Positions 6,750-14,409 of a stretch of 21,881 bases of DNA are shown here, piece after piece. The translations under genes were made by a program, and so were the position numbers. The notes below the pieces were generated by a model. The model worked only from the letters and a program-made list of their open reading frames with translations. It did not search any database and was not told the DNA's origin. Position 1 is the stretch's first letter. Each line of letters begins with the position of its first letter. Origin of the DNA: a virus; the IMG/VR virus record IMGVR_UViG_3300027733_000229, positions 1-21,881 of that record, one strand, 5' to 3'.

Positions 6750-7826
6750 ATGAAACATAATGATACTATTAAATGCGAGATATGTCAAGGAATTTTTAAA
6801 AACCGTAAGGCATCTTTCAACAAACATCAAAAAATGTGTAGTAAATTACAAGAAAACAAAAATAATATTATTATTGATTATTCTTCGGGAATCTCATCTT
6901 GGAAAATAGCCAAAAAATATAAAATAAATTCTTTTTTCATAAGAAAATTGCTAAAAAAGAATGGTTTTTTAAATTTGGATTCTAGGAATAAAGTAAATAG
7001 AGATTTTTTTAAAAATAAAACAAATGAAATGTTTTGGCTTTTGGGGTTAATAGCTTCGGATGGTTGTATTTATAATAAAAGAACATGGGGAATAACACAA
7101 AGCGGAAATGACGGTAAAAAATTAATAGAATACATAAAAAAAATTTTAAACCACTCAAATAAAATAAGCTGTTTTAAAACAATCGGAGAAAATGCTTATT
7201 CTATTAAAATTTCTTCTTCGGAAATGATTTGTGATTTAAAAAATATTTATAATATAAACGAACGAAAGACAAAAGATTTAAAATTTAATATTAAAATTTT
7301 TAAAAAAAACGAAGAATACTTTAAATCTTTTTTAAGAGGATATATAGACGGAGACGGATGCGTTGGTGTTTATCATAATGGAAAAGGGATAAATACACTC
7401 AATATAGGATTTGTAGGAAATAAGGAATATATTGAAGAAATTGAAAAACATATAAAAATTAAATACAGTAGTAAATCGAAATTAAAAAATGTATACCAAA
7501 TAGTTTGGTATGGAGAAAATGCCGTAAGATTTGGATCTTGGTTATATTCTAATAATTCTTTATATTCGCACTATAAAAAAGAAAATTTTTTTAATTATAT
7601 AAATGGAAATGATATTCCAAATTGGTCTAGTTATAATAACATTTATTTAAATGTAAAAGATAAATTACATTCTGAAAATATAATGAAACTGTCCAACGAA
7701 TACAACATAGCATTTCAAACGCTATATAAATGGAAAAATGATAATAAAAATTACAATATAGAAAAAATAGGAAATTTTTATTTTAAATCAAATAAAAATC
7801 CAACCCACAAAATGTATTTGGAGTAA
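6750..7826 (+). CDS. LAGLIDADG homing endonuclease with N-terminal zinc finger
   Basis: This 358-residue protein holds two LAGLIDADG blocks on one chain: FWLLGLIASDG (95-105) and FLRGYIDGDG (194-203). The acidic residues D104 and D202 are in the catalytic positions, so it should act as a monomeric site-specific double-strand endonuclease. The N-terminus has a Cys9-x2-Cys12-x13-His26-x3-Cys30 zinc knuckle, then an HTH-like segment (SSWKIAKKYKINSFFIRKLL), both likely DNA-binding. The C-terminus has another HTH-like part (NEYNIAFQTLYKWKND). It lies on the plus strand in an otherwise minus-strand block, is very Asn/Lys/Ile-rich, and is followed by its own terminator. These are signs of a mobile gene. 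No intron or intein boundary is visible, so it looks free-standing. Confidence 0.88.
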   Translation: MKHNDTIKCEICQGIFKNRKASFNKHQKMCSKLQENKNNIIIDYSSGISSWKIAKKYKINSFFIRKLLKKNGFLNLDSRNKVNRDFFKNKTNEMFWLLGLIASDGCIYNKRTWGITQSGNDGKKLIEYIKKILNHSNKISCFKTIGENAYSIKISSSEMICDLKNIYNINERKTKDLKFNIKIFKKNEEYFKSFLRGYIDGDGCVGVYHNGKGINTLNIGFVGNKEYIEEIEKHIKIKYSSKSKLKNVYQIVWYGENAVRFGSWLYSNNSLYSHYKKENFFNYINGNDIPNWSSYNNIYLNVKDKLHSENIMKLSNEYNIAFQTLYKWKNDNKNYNIEKIGNFYFKSNKNPTHKMYLE

Positions 7827-7867
7827 TATTAAAATACCCCTCTTCTATAGGAAGACTAACTTTCATG

Positions 7868-7890
7868 AATCTATTATAGATTACTTTTTT
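7868..7890 (+). terminator. Hairpin terminator after the homing endonuclease
   Basis: The stem AATCTA/TAGATT has a three-base loop and is followed by a run of six T (7885-7890), oriented to stop plus-strand transcription. An outer TTCAT/ATGAA pairing brackets it. It ends about 60 bases after the endonuclease stop codon, just before a minus-strand gene ends. Confidence 0.55.
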
Positions 7891-7969
7891 ATGAAGTAAA
7901 TAAAAAATATGCTATGCTAAAAATTACTAAAATTAAAAATGCTAGTATTTTTTTATTATTCGTTTTCAT
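7889..7969 (-). CDS. Candidate 26-aa membrane peptide
   Basis: The frame reads MKTNNKKILAFLILVIFSIA and then YFLFTS. A short basic N-terminus precedes a single hydrophobic span, the layout of many phage membrane peptides. It starts within the last codons of the 72-aa gene (overlap 14 bases), as do other small genes here. Because it is very short and AT-rich sequence readily encodes hydrophobic residues, it may be chance. Confidence 0.4.
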   Translation of the reverse strand: MKTNNKKILAFLILVIFSIAYFLFTS

Positions 7970-8174
7970 TCGCTATATAATATAGTCCTTCGTCGATTAT
8001 ATATCGATCACATTCTTCTTTTGTACCAACAAAAAGATTTTCTTGTGTTGAAGTAATACCAATCGATTCAAATATTGTTATCACGTTTTTATCATTGTCA
8101 AATATTAAATGCCAAAGACCATTTTGTTCTTCTGTGCTAAATGACCAGTTGTTTGCATTTTTTTGTATAATCAT
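7956..8174 (-). CDS. Hypothetical protein, 72 aa, following the adhesin-like gene
   Basis: The protein starts MIIQKNANNWSFSTEEQNGL and ends YYIANENE. It is acidic, with a strand-rich N-terminal half and a C-terminal helix (KEECDRYIIDEG). Its ATG comes one base after the stop of the large beta protein, so the two are surely co-transcribed. It might be an assembly factor for that protein, but nothing in its own sequence shows this. Confidence 0.7.
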   Translation of the reverse strand: MIIQKNANNWSFSTEEQNGLWHLIFDNDKNVITIFESIGITSTQENLFVGTKEECDRYIIDEGLYYIANENE

Positions 8175-8175
8175 A

Positions 8176-9735
8176 TTATGTAATTACCGATAAAGTTGAT
8201 GTTGTCGAATTATAAGATGCTGTTCTACCAGAAGCATTTTGCAATGTAACAGCGGGATACAAGTTAACAGTTCTTGCTGGTAGTAAAATGAATGAATCAC
8301 CAACAATTGGAGGAGTTGTAAAATTAACTGTCAAAGCGGTTCTAGAAAATTGAGCAAAATTTACTTTATTAGAAGGATTGGATGACAAAGCATAATTTAT
8401 TAATGTTCCAGCAGATATTGCAGTAAACCCTGTATATCTTGGACCAACACCTAAAGCTGTACTACCAGAAAGAGTTAATGTTTGGGATCCTATTTTAGTA
8501 AGGTTGATATTACCAGAAATACTTCCAGTATATGTTGAACTACCACCTGTATTATTTAATGATAAATTAGCAAACGTTGAAGAGTTATTAAAGATATTAT
8601 TTCCCAATACGTTACTAAAAGGTGTTCCTGTTGTAATACTTAAACGATTAAAGATTTGATCGTTTCCATTCAAATCAATTCTACCATGCAGAAACGTGCC
8701 ACCAAGTATAGGAAATCCTAATGTTACAATATCATTATTAATAGCAAGAGGAACATCTGTTCTTAAGGTAGTTCCTAATCGTACGGCATTAAATTTATTT
8801 CCTGATACTGCTACGACTACATTAACAGAAGTTCGATCAGCATATATACCAGAGCTTGTTGGATGATCAAAAATAATAGGGTTAGAGCTTAAAACCAGCG
8901 TTCCTGTTTTGGCTGATCCTATATTACCTAATATTCTAAATAAAGTACTCATTGTCGGCAATCCAGATATACCACCATTAAACGTTAAAGTGGCATTATT
9001 ATCTATGTTAATACTATTAACTAAACTTGTAGGACCAATGGTAACTAAACCATTAATTGTTGCGGATTTTAGTGCGGTAATAGGATTTCCGCCATTTACA
9101 AAAATTGTATTATTAATAATTGTATTTGTTGCTATTGAGCTTCTAAGTACCCTAAAAGTAGTATTAGTAGAAAGATTTACAGTTCCTGTTCCAAACGGGT
9201 CGCTATTTCCAATCTCAATAAATCCAGCACTTATATATGTATTTCCAGTATAGGAATTATTACCACTTAATGTTAATGTTGCCGATCCTGTTTTTGTTAG
9301 TGTACCAAAACCACTTATCTTACCATTAAGAAAAATAGCAGAAGTTGCACAATTTATCGTACAGTCACCAAAAGCTACAATATCACTATTAATTGTTTGT
9401 ATATTTATAGAACTATTTGATACACTACCAGAATTTAAAATTAATCTATTTCCATTTAATCGAAAAGCTCCTGCACTAGAATTAAATGTTATTCCTTTAT
9501 ATGGAACATCGTTAGTATTATTAAACGGTGTTAATCTTGTTGTTCCCGAAAATTCAAAACTTTCATACGCTTGTGGTGGTCTTGTATTCCAGTTGGAAGG
9601 AATAGTCCAAATATCACTAGAACCTAATCCTGTCCAAATAATGGTAGTTGGTAATTGTGGTACACTACTCGTAATAGGAATAGAACCAAAAAATGCCTTA
9701 GCGAATATTTGAGATTTTCCGTATATTTTAACCAT
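8176..9735 (-). CDS. Large beta-rich surface protein with autotransporter-type repeats (candidate tail fibre/adhesin)
   Basis: This 519-residue protein is dominated by Ser, Thr, Asn, Gly and hydrophobic residues in strand-turn patterns typical of a right-handed beta-helix or beta-solenoid. Residues 34-50 carry the motif 'WTGLGSSDIW' then 'SNWN', and two copies of an autotransporter-associated repeat follow: 'GTLTKTGSATLTLSGNNSYT' then 'GNTYISAG' (about 144-171), and 'INLTKIGSQTLTLSG' then 'YTGFTAISAGTL' (about 410-446). In bacteria such repeats form the passenger domain of secreted adhesins; here there is no signal peptide and no C-terminal translocator barrel, so it is more likely a virion surface protein. 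A late-promoter-like octamer lies just upstream. Receptor binding or adhesion is an inference. Possible relatives include large-phage head or tail decoration proteins. Confidence 0.8.
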   Translation of the reverse strand: MVKIYGKSQIFAKAFFGSIPITSSVPQLPTTIIWTGLGSSDIWTIPSNWNTRPPQAYESFEFSGTTRLTPFNNTNDVPYKGITFNSSAGAFRLNGNRLILNSGSVSNSSINIQTINSDIVAFGDCTINCATSAIFLNGKISGFGTLTKTGSATLTLSGNNSYTGNTYISAGFIEIGNSDPFGTGTVNLSTNTTFRVLRSSIATNTIINNTIFVNGGNPITALKSATINGLVTIGPTSLVNSINIDNNATLTFNGGISGLPTMSTLFRILGNIGSAKTGTLVLSSNPIIFDHPTSSGIYADRTSVNVVVAVSGNKFNAVRLGTTLRTDVPLAINNDIVTLGFPILGGTFLHGRIDLNGNDQIFNRLSITTGTPFSNVLGNNIFNNSSTFANLSLNNTGGSSTYTGSISGNINLTKIGSQTLTLSGSTALGVGPRYTGFTAISAGTLINYALSSNPSNKVNFAQFSRTALTVNFTTPPIVGDSFILLPARTVNLYPAVTLQNASGRTASYNSTTSTLSVIT

Positions 9736-9970
9736 ATGTATATTTACACAATTTATTTTTTCTATGGTTTCTCCACTCTCTTCTATATTTTATAATCCAA
9801 TCAATTAGAGCAGTACTGTAACCAATATCATATCCTTTTTTTTCACTTTCCAACCATTTATGTTTTAATACTTCTTCTCTTTCTTCCAAGAATTCTCTAT
9901 AAATTAATGAATTAGTGTAAAAATCTTTTTTTTGTGTCAATGCTTCCACTATAATATTTATCATTTTCAT
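9728..9970 (-). CDS. Small conserved-looking phage protein, 80 aa
   Basis: The protein starts MKMINIIVEALTQKKDFY. The motif 'LKHKWLESEKKGYDIGYSTA' followed by 'LIDWIIKYRREWRNHR' has regularly spaced Trp, His, Glu and Arg. I recognise it as a short uncharacterised type found in phages and bacteria, but no function is known to me. Its ATG overlaps the TGA of the phosphoesterase gene upstream (ATGA). The end overlaps the start of the adhesin-like gene by 8 bases. Confidence 0.7.
   Translation of the reverse strand: MKMINIIVEALTQKKDFYTNSLIYREFLEEREEVLKHKWLESEKKGYDIGYSTALIDWIIKYRREWRNHRKNKLCKYTYG
9741..9748 (-). promoter_or_regulatory. T4-late-promoter-like octamer before the adhesin-like gene
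   Basis: On the minus strand TGTAAATA matches seven of eight bases of TATAAATA and ends five bases before the ATG at 9735. It lies inside the 3' end of the gene upstream, allowing late expression of the surface protein separate from the upstream genes. Confidence 0.4.
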
Positions 9971-10680
9971 AACTCAACATTCCCCCAAATTTCATTAATA
10001 TCCAAAAGTTTATGCACACAACCATTCACTCGTTCAGTCCAAGAACTATGAAAATGTCCATATAGATGAAGTCTTGGTTTACATATCTTACAAATTTCAT
10101 CCATTATTGCTCTTTCATCAGTAAGATCTTCAATTAGATAAGCATCTTCATTTGCCCACCCATAAACCAATTCATTAAATTGTTGTGGAAAACACCAAGA
10201 AGGAGCAGTATGAGTTACGAGAATATCTACTTCTTTGCATTTTTCCCTATCAAATTTAACTATTTCATCTTCCCAATAAGAGCGTCCTTCGGTTCTAGAT
10301 GTTCTATCTATAGAAACAGCACCACCAATGAATTGAATTTTTTTACCATTATATTCCATTACGGTATAATCTTCTATTAACTCAAAATTACTTAAAGAAA
10401 CTCTGTTAAGTCCTTGAAAATGAGATGGGTCATCATGGTTTCCCCGGTTCGCCATAAAGATAATATTTCTATCTTTAAATTCTATATTGAGCCATTTATT
10501 ATTTTTTTCTTGAGTCTTCTTATCAGTAAATCCAATTCCAGAATCCCCAACGCTAATCAAATAACAATCACCTATTTTTTTAGTATCTAAAATATCAAGA
10601 AGATATGACCATTCTCCATGATGATCTCCCAAGAATAAAATCGGTTTGTTTTTGTTTAATGTTTTTATATTACCATTCAT
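9967..10680 (-). CDS. Calcineurin-like metallophosphoesterase
   Basis: The 237-residue protein has the full metallophosphoesterase set: GDHHG at 18-22, VGDSG at 44-48, RGNHDD at 79-84, VTHTAP at 155-160 and YGHFH at 207-211. These bind two metal ions for phosphoester hydrolysis. It is shorter than PPP-type protein phosphatases but shares their 'GDxHG' opening (here GDHHG). The substrate cannot be read from the sequence. It overlaps the upstream gene by 11 bases and the downstream one by ATGA, in a set with the HNH endonuclease. Confidence 0.87.
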   Translation of the reverse strand: MNGNIKTLNKNKPILFLGDHHGEWSYLLDILDTKKIGDCYLISVGDSGIGFTDKKTQEKNNKWLNIEFKDRNIIFMANRGNHDDPSHFQGLNRVSLSNFELIEDYTVMEYNGKKIQFIGGAVSIDRTSRTEGRSYWEDEIVKFDREKCKEVDILVTHTAPSWCFPQQFNELVYGWANEDAYLIEDLTDERAIMDEICKICKPRLHLYGHFHSSWTERVNGCVHKLLDINEIWGNVEL

Positions 10681-10954
10681 TTTCTTCGTTTTCTTTTTGT
10701 AATTTCTTTTCTTCTTCTATTTTTTCCTTTAAGGTGTCTCTTAAAACAGTCAATGCTTTTTCATATGAAGCAAATTCTTCTTCTATTTTGTCAAGAATAT
10801 AACCATGATGTTGAATTGTATAGATAGGAGGATGTCCGTAACTCCATTTAGTTTCTATATACCAATGACAATCACGATCTTTATGGTGATCTTTTCCTAT
10901 CAAAAAATACCATTCTTCTGTTAGTTGTGTGATTTCTTCAATAATATTTTCCAT
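10670..10954 (-). CDS. Hypothetical protein with C-terminal coiled coil, 94 aa
   Basis: I place the start at 10954 (MENIIEEITQLTEEWYFLIG), two bases after the HNH stop codon; a start at 10978 would overlap the HNH gene. The N-terminal part contains 'GKDHHKDRDCHWYIETKWSY', rich in His and Asp and possibly metal-binding. The C-terminal third is a charged Glu/Lys coiled coil. The pattern resembles uncharacterised phage proteins with a 'KDxHKDRDCHxYI' core. Function unknown. Confidence 0.72.
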   Translation of the reverse strand: MENIIEEITQLTEEWYFLIGKDHHKDRDCHWYIETKWSYGHPPIYTIQHHGYILDKIEEEFASYEKALTVLRDTLKEKIEEEKKLQKENEENEW

Positions 10955-10956
10955 AA

Positions 10957-11538
10957 TCAATTTAAAAATAATTCCCAATCTTTCACTTCTTCTTTATTTC
11001 TAATATAAAAAGAAACTGGCATAATTCTTGGAGCAGATGGTTTTTTAAGTAATTTTAATCCTGCTTGTTCTGGTGTTCTATCGGCTTTTATTGCATTGAT
11101 TTCTTTATGAGCAATCACACAATTCTCCCAAGAGGTTTTTCCGCCTTGTGATCTAGGAATAATATGATCTATATTACCATTTGTTCTTGTAACCTTTTTA
11201 CCTGTATATTGACAAGTAAAATTATCGCGTTCCCATAAATTTTTTTGTGTAAACTTTACGGTTTGTCTTGGAATTTTATCATAATGATTTAAAACTATAA
11301 CAGTAGGAATTTTAACAAATCCTTTTACAGTTTTTATTTTCTTATCCGTTTCATTAATATTTAAACTAACCCATTCATTCCACTCCAACGGAACTACTTT
11401 ATCTTCTTCTATCATTATTCCTTTTGCATTTTCCGAATACATTAAAGCAAAAGAATGTCTTGCTGTAGTCGTGTTAATCGGTATCCAATGTTTGTTTAAA
11501 ATTAAAACACTATGTTTATCGATATAATTCATTATCAA
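10957..11538 (-). CDS. HNH endonuclease with degenerate zinc ligands
   Basis: The 193-residue protein has an N-terminal domain typical of this family ('SVLILNKHWIPINTTTARHS') followed by an HNH core at about 102-160: 'RDNFTCQYTGKK', 'NIDHIIPRSQGGKTSWENC' and 'KADRTPEQAGLKL'. D124/H125 and N139 fit the catalytic positions. Most relatives bind structural zinc through two CxxC pairs. Here the first is CxxT (C109, T112) and the second is HxxI (H144, I147), so at least two ligands are replaced. The fold may persist without zinc, or the protein may be a phage-specific variant. The gene overlaps its upstream neighbour by ATGA. The role could be DNA processing, packaging or homing; none is shown. Confidence 0.83.
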   Translation of the reverse strand: MIMNYIDKHSVLILNKHWIPINTTTARHSFALMYSENAKGIMIEEDKVVPLEWNEWVSLNINETDKKIKTVKGFVKIPTVIVLNHYDKIPRQTVKFTQKNLWERDNFTCQYTGKKVTRTNGNIDHIIPRSQGGKTSWENCVIAHKEINAIKADRTPEQAGLKLLKKPSAPRIMPVSFYIRNKEEVKDWELFLN

Positions 11539-12182
11539 TCCATCTTGTATGGTTCTGTAATTACTACATAGTAAGTTCCAGCAACTTCTTGTACACTAGA
11601 ACTAGAACCTTTTGGCAAGGTATTCTTAAATGCCTTGTCTACTATTTCCCAAACCAAAGTAAAGTCTTTACTTTTCATTGCTTTATCCACACGTTCTTGA
11701 TATCTTTGTGGAATCCTAAATTCTTTTTGTGGTTTCCAATAAGCAAATTCCGACAACATACGAGAAGGTTCTATGATTTTTGGTATAGGAACTTCAGAAA
11801 TTTGAAATGCTCCTGCACCGGAAACATCACAAATTTGTCTATATCCATCATTTCTTTGGTAATGTAAATACTGATCAATTGTCTTTTTAATTTCCCATGC
11901 TACAGTGCCATCTTTCATTTTTTCGCAACCAATACCATAATAACAATTGCGATTTTTCATTAGTTCTTCTTCTTTATGGAAAACAATAGTTCTTACCATA
12001 CTTTCAAGAACTTCTCCATCTTGATATGTTAGATCCTTATCCCAAAATGCGGTATCCATTGCCATTTTAATTTGACCGGAACGAAGGCGAGAATAGACTT
12101 CTAATGCTGTTGCAAGAGTACCAAGATGCTTTTCATCAAATTCTATTGCTACTTTTTTAGATGGTTTGGGTTTCTTTTTCAT
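11535..12182 (-). CDS. Conserved-looking phage protein, 215 aa
   Basis: The protein starts MKKKPKPSKKVAIEFDEKHL, giving a basic leader before a helical domain. The segment 'LATALEVYSRLRSGQI' resembles uncharacterised phage proteins. The middle holds 'NRNCYYGIGCEKM' and 'DQYLHYQRNDGYRQICDVSG', the C-terminal part 'YYVVITEP'. No catalytic motif is recognised. It is coupled to the HNH gene by ATGA, which may point to a joint role, and overlaps the peptidase-like gene upstream by 26 bases. Function unknown. Confidence 0.78.
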   Translation of the reverse strand: MKKKPKPSKKVAIEFDEKHLGTLATALEVYSRLRSGQIKMAMDTAFWDKDLTYQDGEVLESMVRTIVFHKEEELMKNRNCYYGIGCEKMKDGTVAWEIKKTIDQYLHYQRNDGYRQICDVSGAGAFQISEVPIPKIIEPSRMLSEFAYWKPQKEFRIPQRYQERVDKAMKSKDFTLVWEIVDKAFKNTLPKGSSSSVQEVAGTYYVVITEPYKMD

Positions 12183-12750
12183 AATTTTTAATTAAATTAT
12201 GCACTATTTTCTTTAAACAGTCAACTCTTTTTTCAAAATTTTCTTCTTTTGACGGTGTTTCTATAGTACAATAGGAAATATTTCTTCTTCTTAAAGCTCT
12301 TTCTAATGTTCCTTTATATGGTTGTTTACCGTTCACTATAACACCATTCTTTGTTTTATCTCCATGTGCGGAATTAGCTAAACTCAAATTTATATCACTC
12401 AAACAAGATGTTACTGTAGATTCTAAATCAGGAGAACAATAAGCATATACACCATCAACCTCATCATCTTCATGTAAGGATATTACAACTGATGGATTTA
12501 ATTCTTCTATCTTTAAAAGTATTTTATCTTGTAAATCATTATCATCATTAGTATCAAAATGACGATTTAAATCTTTACCATCTAATCTTCTTTTTTTTGT
12601 TTTGTTTATATTTGAAATAACATAAACATTTTTTTGGTTTTTAAAAAATTCAGCGGTTTTATTTCCCGCTGGTTCATCACCGTGAATACCGGATATAATA
12701 ACAAAAGTTTTTTTGTTTAATAAATTTTCAACCAAAAAATCAAATTTCAT
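12157..12750 (-). CDS. M14-type zinc carboxypeptidase / AspA-AstE-like hydrolase
   Basis: The 197-residue protein has the key motifs of the M14 and aspartoacylase families: 'GIHGDEPAG' at 21-29 with zinc ligands H23 and E26, 'DLNRHF' at 60-65 with the substrate-binding Arg63, 'SLHED' at 91-95 with the third ligand H93, and 'IETPS' at 163-167 with the likely catalytic Glu164. It is short compared with secreted carboxypeptidases and has no signal peptide, so it should be cytoplasmic or virion-packaged. Known members trim peptides, including murein tripeptides (MpaA type), or hydrolyse N-acylated amino acids. A role in peptidoglycan peptide cleavage would suit a phage, but this is inference. Confidence 0.82.
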   Translation of the reverse strand: MKFDFLVENLLNKKTFVIISGIHGDEPAGNKTAEFFKNQKNVYVISNINKTKKRRLDGKDLNRHFDTNDDNDLQDKILLKIEELNPSVVISLHEDDEVDGVYAYCSPDLESTVTSCLSDINLSLANSAHGDKTKNGVIVNGKQPYKGTLERALRRRNISYCTIETPSKEENFEKRVDCLKKIVHNLIKNYEKETQTI

Positions 12751-12751
12751 T

Positions 12752-13453
12752 TCATTGAATTTGTTTATTTTTAATTAAATTATTCCATTCTGCAATTTGT
12801 TGATTTGGATTTGCCTTTAATGGTTGAACTGTATTTGAAGATGTTTTTGGCAATTGCATTTTATTAAGATACGCCTGTAATAATTTTTCAGTTTCAGGAC
12901 CAGAATATTTAATATTTATACCATTAATAATAGATGGTACATTTGAAGACATAATTTGTTGTGCTGTAAGTCCTCCGGAACCATACTTTTGTTTAATTAG
13001 CTCTTTAACCACCCAAAATTTTGAATTTTGTATTGTGTCAGAAGTATCATATTTATTTCCTGTTATTGCTGTATATGCAGCATTATATACTGGATTTTCA
13101 TATATATATTTTGGATCATTAATTCTTTGAGTATTTATGGTTGGTGTAGAATTTGTATTTTGATTGTTTATAGATTGATTTAAACTATTTGCACCAGAAG
13201 CAGCTAACCCCGCCATTATAGCTGCGGTAGTAGCATTTCTCTTAACGCCTTTAGCAACACGTTCTCCAGTTTCTCTAAATCCTTTACCTACAGCTTCAAC
13301 TCCTTTTTTTGCTATGTTTAATAAATCACCAAGTTTTTCTTCTACTATTGCCTGTTCTATTTCTTCTAAAGAATATCCTTCAGACAATAAAAATTGTTTA
13401 ATTTGAATTAATTCGTATGCATTTTCTAACAATAAAGAATCTTTTGTTTTCAT
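12752..13453 (-). CDS. Candidate internal (packaged) virion protein with T4-like capsid-targeting leader
   Basis: I place the start at 13453 (MKTKDSLLLENAYELIQ), because an ATG at 13489 would run into the preceding gene (stop at 13473) and because a late-promoter-like octamer lies seven bases upstream. From there the protein is 233 aa. The leader resembles T4 internal-protein capsid-targeting sequences (MKTYQEF-type), and L8-L9-E10 fits the (I/L)-x-E cleavage rule of the T4 prohead protease. A second block 'EEKLGDLL' (38-45) and a hydrophobic, Gly/Ala-rich, basic part ('KKGVEAVGKGFRETG', 'ATTAAIMAGLAASG') follow, then a soluble Asn/Gln/Thr-rich C-terminal part. The same leader plan occurs in the protein at 19184-19699. 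Packaging and ejection are inferred. Confidence 0.7.
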   Translation of the reverse strand: MKTKDSLLLENAYELIQIKQFLLSEGYSLEEIEQAIVEEKLGDLLNIAKKGVEAVGKGFRETGERVAKGVKRNATTAAIMAGLAASGANSLNQSINNQNTNSTPTINTQRINDPKYIYENPVYNAAYTAITGNKYDTSDTIQNSKFWVVKELIKQKYGSGGLTAQQIMSSNVPSIINGINIKYSGPETEKLLQAYLNKMQLPKTSSNTVQPLKANPNQQIAEWNNLIKNKQIQ

Positions 13454-13460
13454 TTTAATA

Positions 13461-13468
13461 TACTTATT
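13461..13468 (-). promoter_or_regulatory. Late-promoter-like octamer before the candidate internal protein
   Basis: On the minus strand AATAAGTA matches six of eight bases of TATAAATA and ends seven bases before the ATG at 13453. It shares the AAGTA core with the site before the u-spanin gene. Weak alone, supported by the repeated arrangement. Confidence 0.3.
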
Positions 13469-13472
13469 ATAT

Positions 13473-13811
13473 TTATTTACAAAATTCACTTAATTTTATT
13501 ACCACAAGACCGATTATAGATAAAAATATACCAACAATTGTCATTAAGTTAAAATTGATATTGAAAAATATAAAAGGTATTAATACTCCAAATAAAGTAG
13601 CAGATACCTCCCAAATTAAATCTATAAAATATATACTATTATAGTTTGAATTTTTAATTAAAAGATACCATCCAGACATTGAAAGGATAGATGCCATATA
13701 ACCAAAAGCATAACCTTTGTATTCATGTAATCTTATAGCATCGTTATAAGAAATTAAAACAAATATGATATTTGCTATTAAAAATAAAATAAAAGATATT
13801 AAATATATCAT
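13473..13811 (-). CDS. Four-span membrane protein, 112 aa
   Basis: The protein starts MIYLISFILFLIANIIFVLI. Four hydrophobic segments are visible, at about residues 2-20, 34-52, 62-85 and 89-107, separated by short polar turns. Size and layout resemble small EmrE/DMT-type transporters, especially the last span ('VGIFLSIIGLVVIKL'), but also multi-span holins. Lacking conserved residues that I can match, I leave it as a membrane protein. Its ATG overlaps the TGA of the upstream gene. The u-spanin is about 1.3 kb upstream in the same strand run. Confidence 0.72.
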   Translation of the reverse strand: MIYLISFILFLIANIIFVLISYNDAIRLHEYKGYAFGYMASILSMSGWYLLIKNSNYNSIYFIDLIWEVSATLFGVLIPFIFFNINFNLMTIVGIFLSIIGLVVIKLSEFCK

Positions 13812-14155
13812 TTGTAATATGAATCTTGTCCAAAATTTTCATCCAATTCAACTCTATCCTTTAGCCATGCCTTTAATGCCCAATGATAATATGTATAATT
13901 TGGATCTCCTTCATAATGAAAGAAAGCATGACCAAGATCATATTGAATCTGCATTAAAACTTTATTTTTAATTCCTTTTGGTGCTCTACTTTCCAAAATC
14001 CAAGAATCCAAAAATACTTTACAATCCATTCCAAAGTCCCATTCAAAATAAGCTAGATGATTATGACGATCTACATGATATAGGTCGATATAAATTGGTT
14101 CTTTAAACGTAATTAGACCAAGTTCATGTATAGATTTAGGTAATTTAATTTTCAT
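13808..14155 (-). CDS. Hypothetical protein, 115 aa
   Basis: The protein starts MKIKLPKSIHELGLITFKEP. It is aromatic- and His-rich ('YHVDRHNHLAYFEWDFGMD', 'HAFFHYEGDPNYTYYHWAL'), with a mixed alpha/beta pattern. No membrane segment. It is joined to both neighbours by short overlaps (ATGA downstream). Function unknown; the repeated His/Asp residues could bind metal, but no known motif is matched. Confidence 0.7.
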   Translation of the reverse strand: MKIKLPKSIHELGLITFKEPIYIDLYHVDRHNHLAYFEWDFGMDCKVFLDSWILESRAPKGIKNKVLMQIQYDLGHAFFHYEGDPNYTYYHWALKAWLKDRVELDENFGQDSYYK

Positions 14156-14409
14156 AGTGTTTCTAAAAATATTGGAGTATTTTCACCAACCCATGCACCT
14201 TCTACATTATATTGAAAATATTCTTCTGCTTCTTCTTCATCCATTCCTTCTTTTACTAGAGATTCGATACATTTGGTTTTATTATAAACCGCCATTGGTT
14301 TACCAAATTGTCTACCAATACCAACAAATGCATCTTCAAATCCATCTGCTAATAATACATTTTCATCTTCTCCCAACATATCTTCAACTTTTTCTTTTAG
14401 TGTTTTCAT
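14152..14409 (-). CDS. Conserved-looking phage protein, 85 aa
   Basis: The protein starts MKTLKEKVEDMLGEDENVLL. The pattern 'LLADGFEDAFVGIGRQFGKP' then 'AVYNKTKCIESLVKEGMDEE' then 'GAWVGENTPIFLETL' is one I associate with a widespread family of short, uncharacterised phage proteins. Acidic overall. Its ATG overlaps the TGA of the 35-aa gene upstream. Function unknown. Confidence 0.78.
   Translation of the reverse strand: MKTLKEKVEDMLGEDENVLLADGFEDAFVGIGRQFGKPMAVYNKTKCIESLVKEGMDEEEAEEYFQYNVEGAWVGENTPIFLETL

Noticed and set aside
8909-9253. A long plus-strand frame (114 codons) with hydrophobic residues.
   Set aside because: It is antisense to the adhesin-like gene; the Thr/Asn/Gly-rich repeats on the other strand produce open hydrophobic frames by chance.
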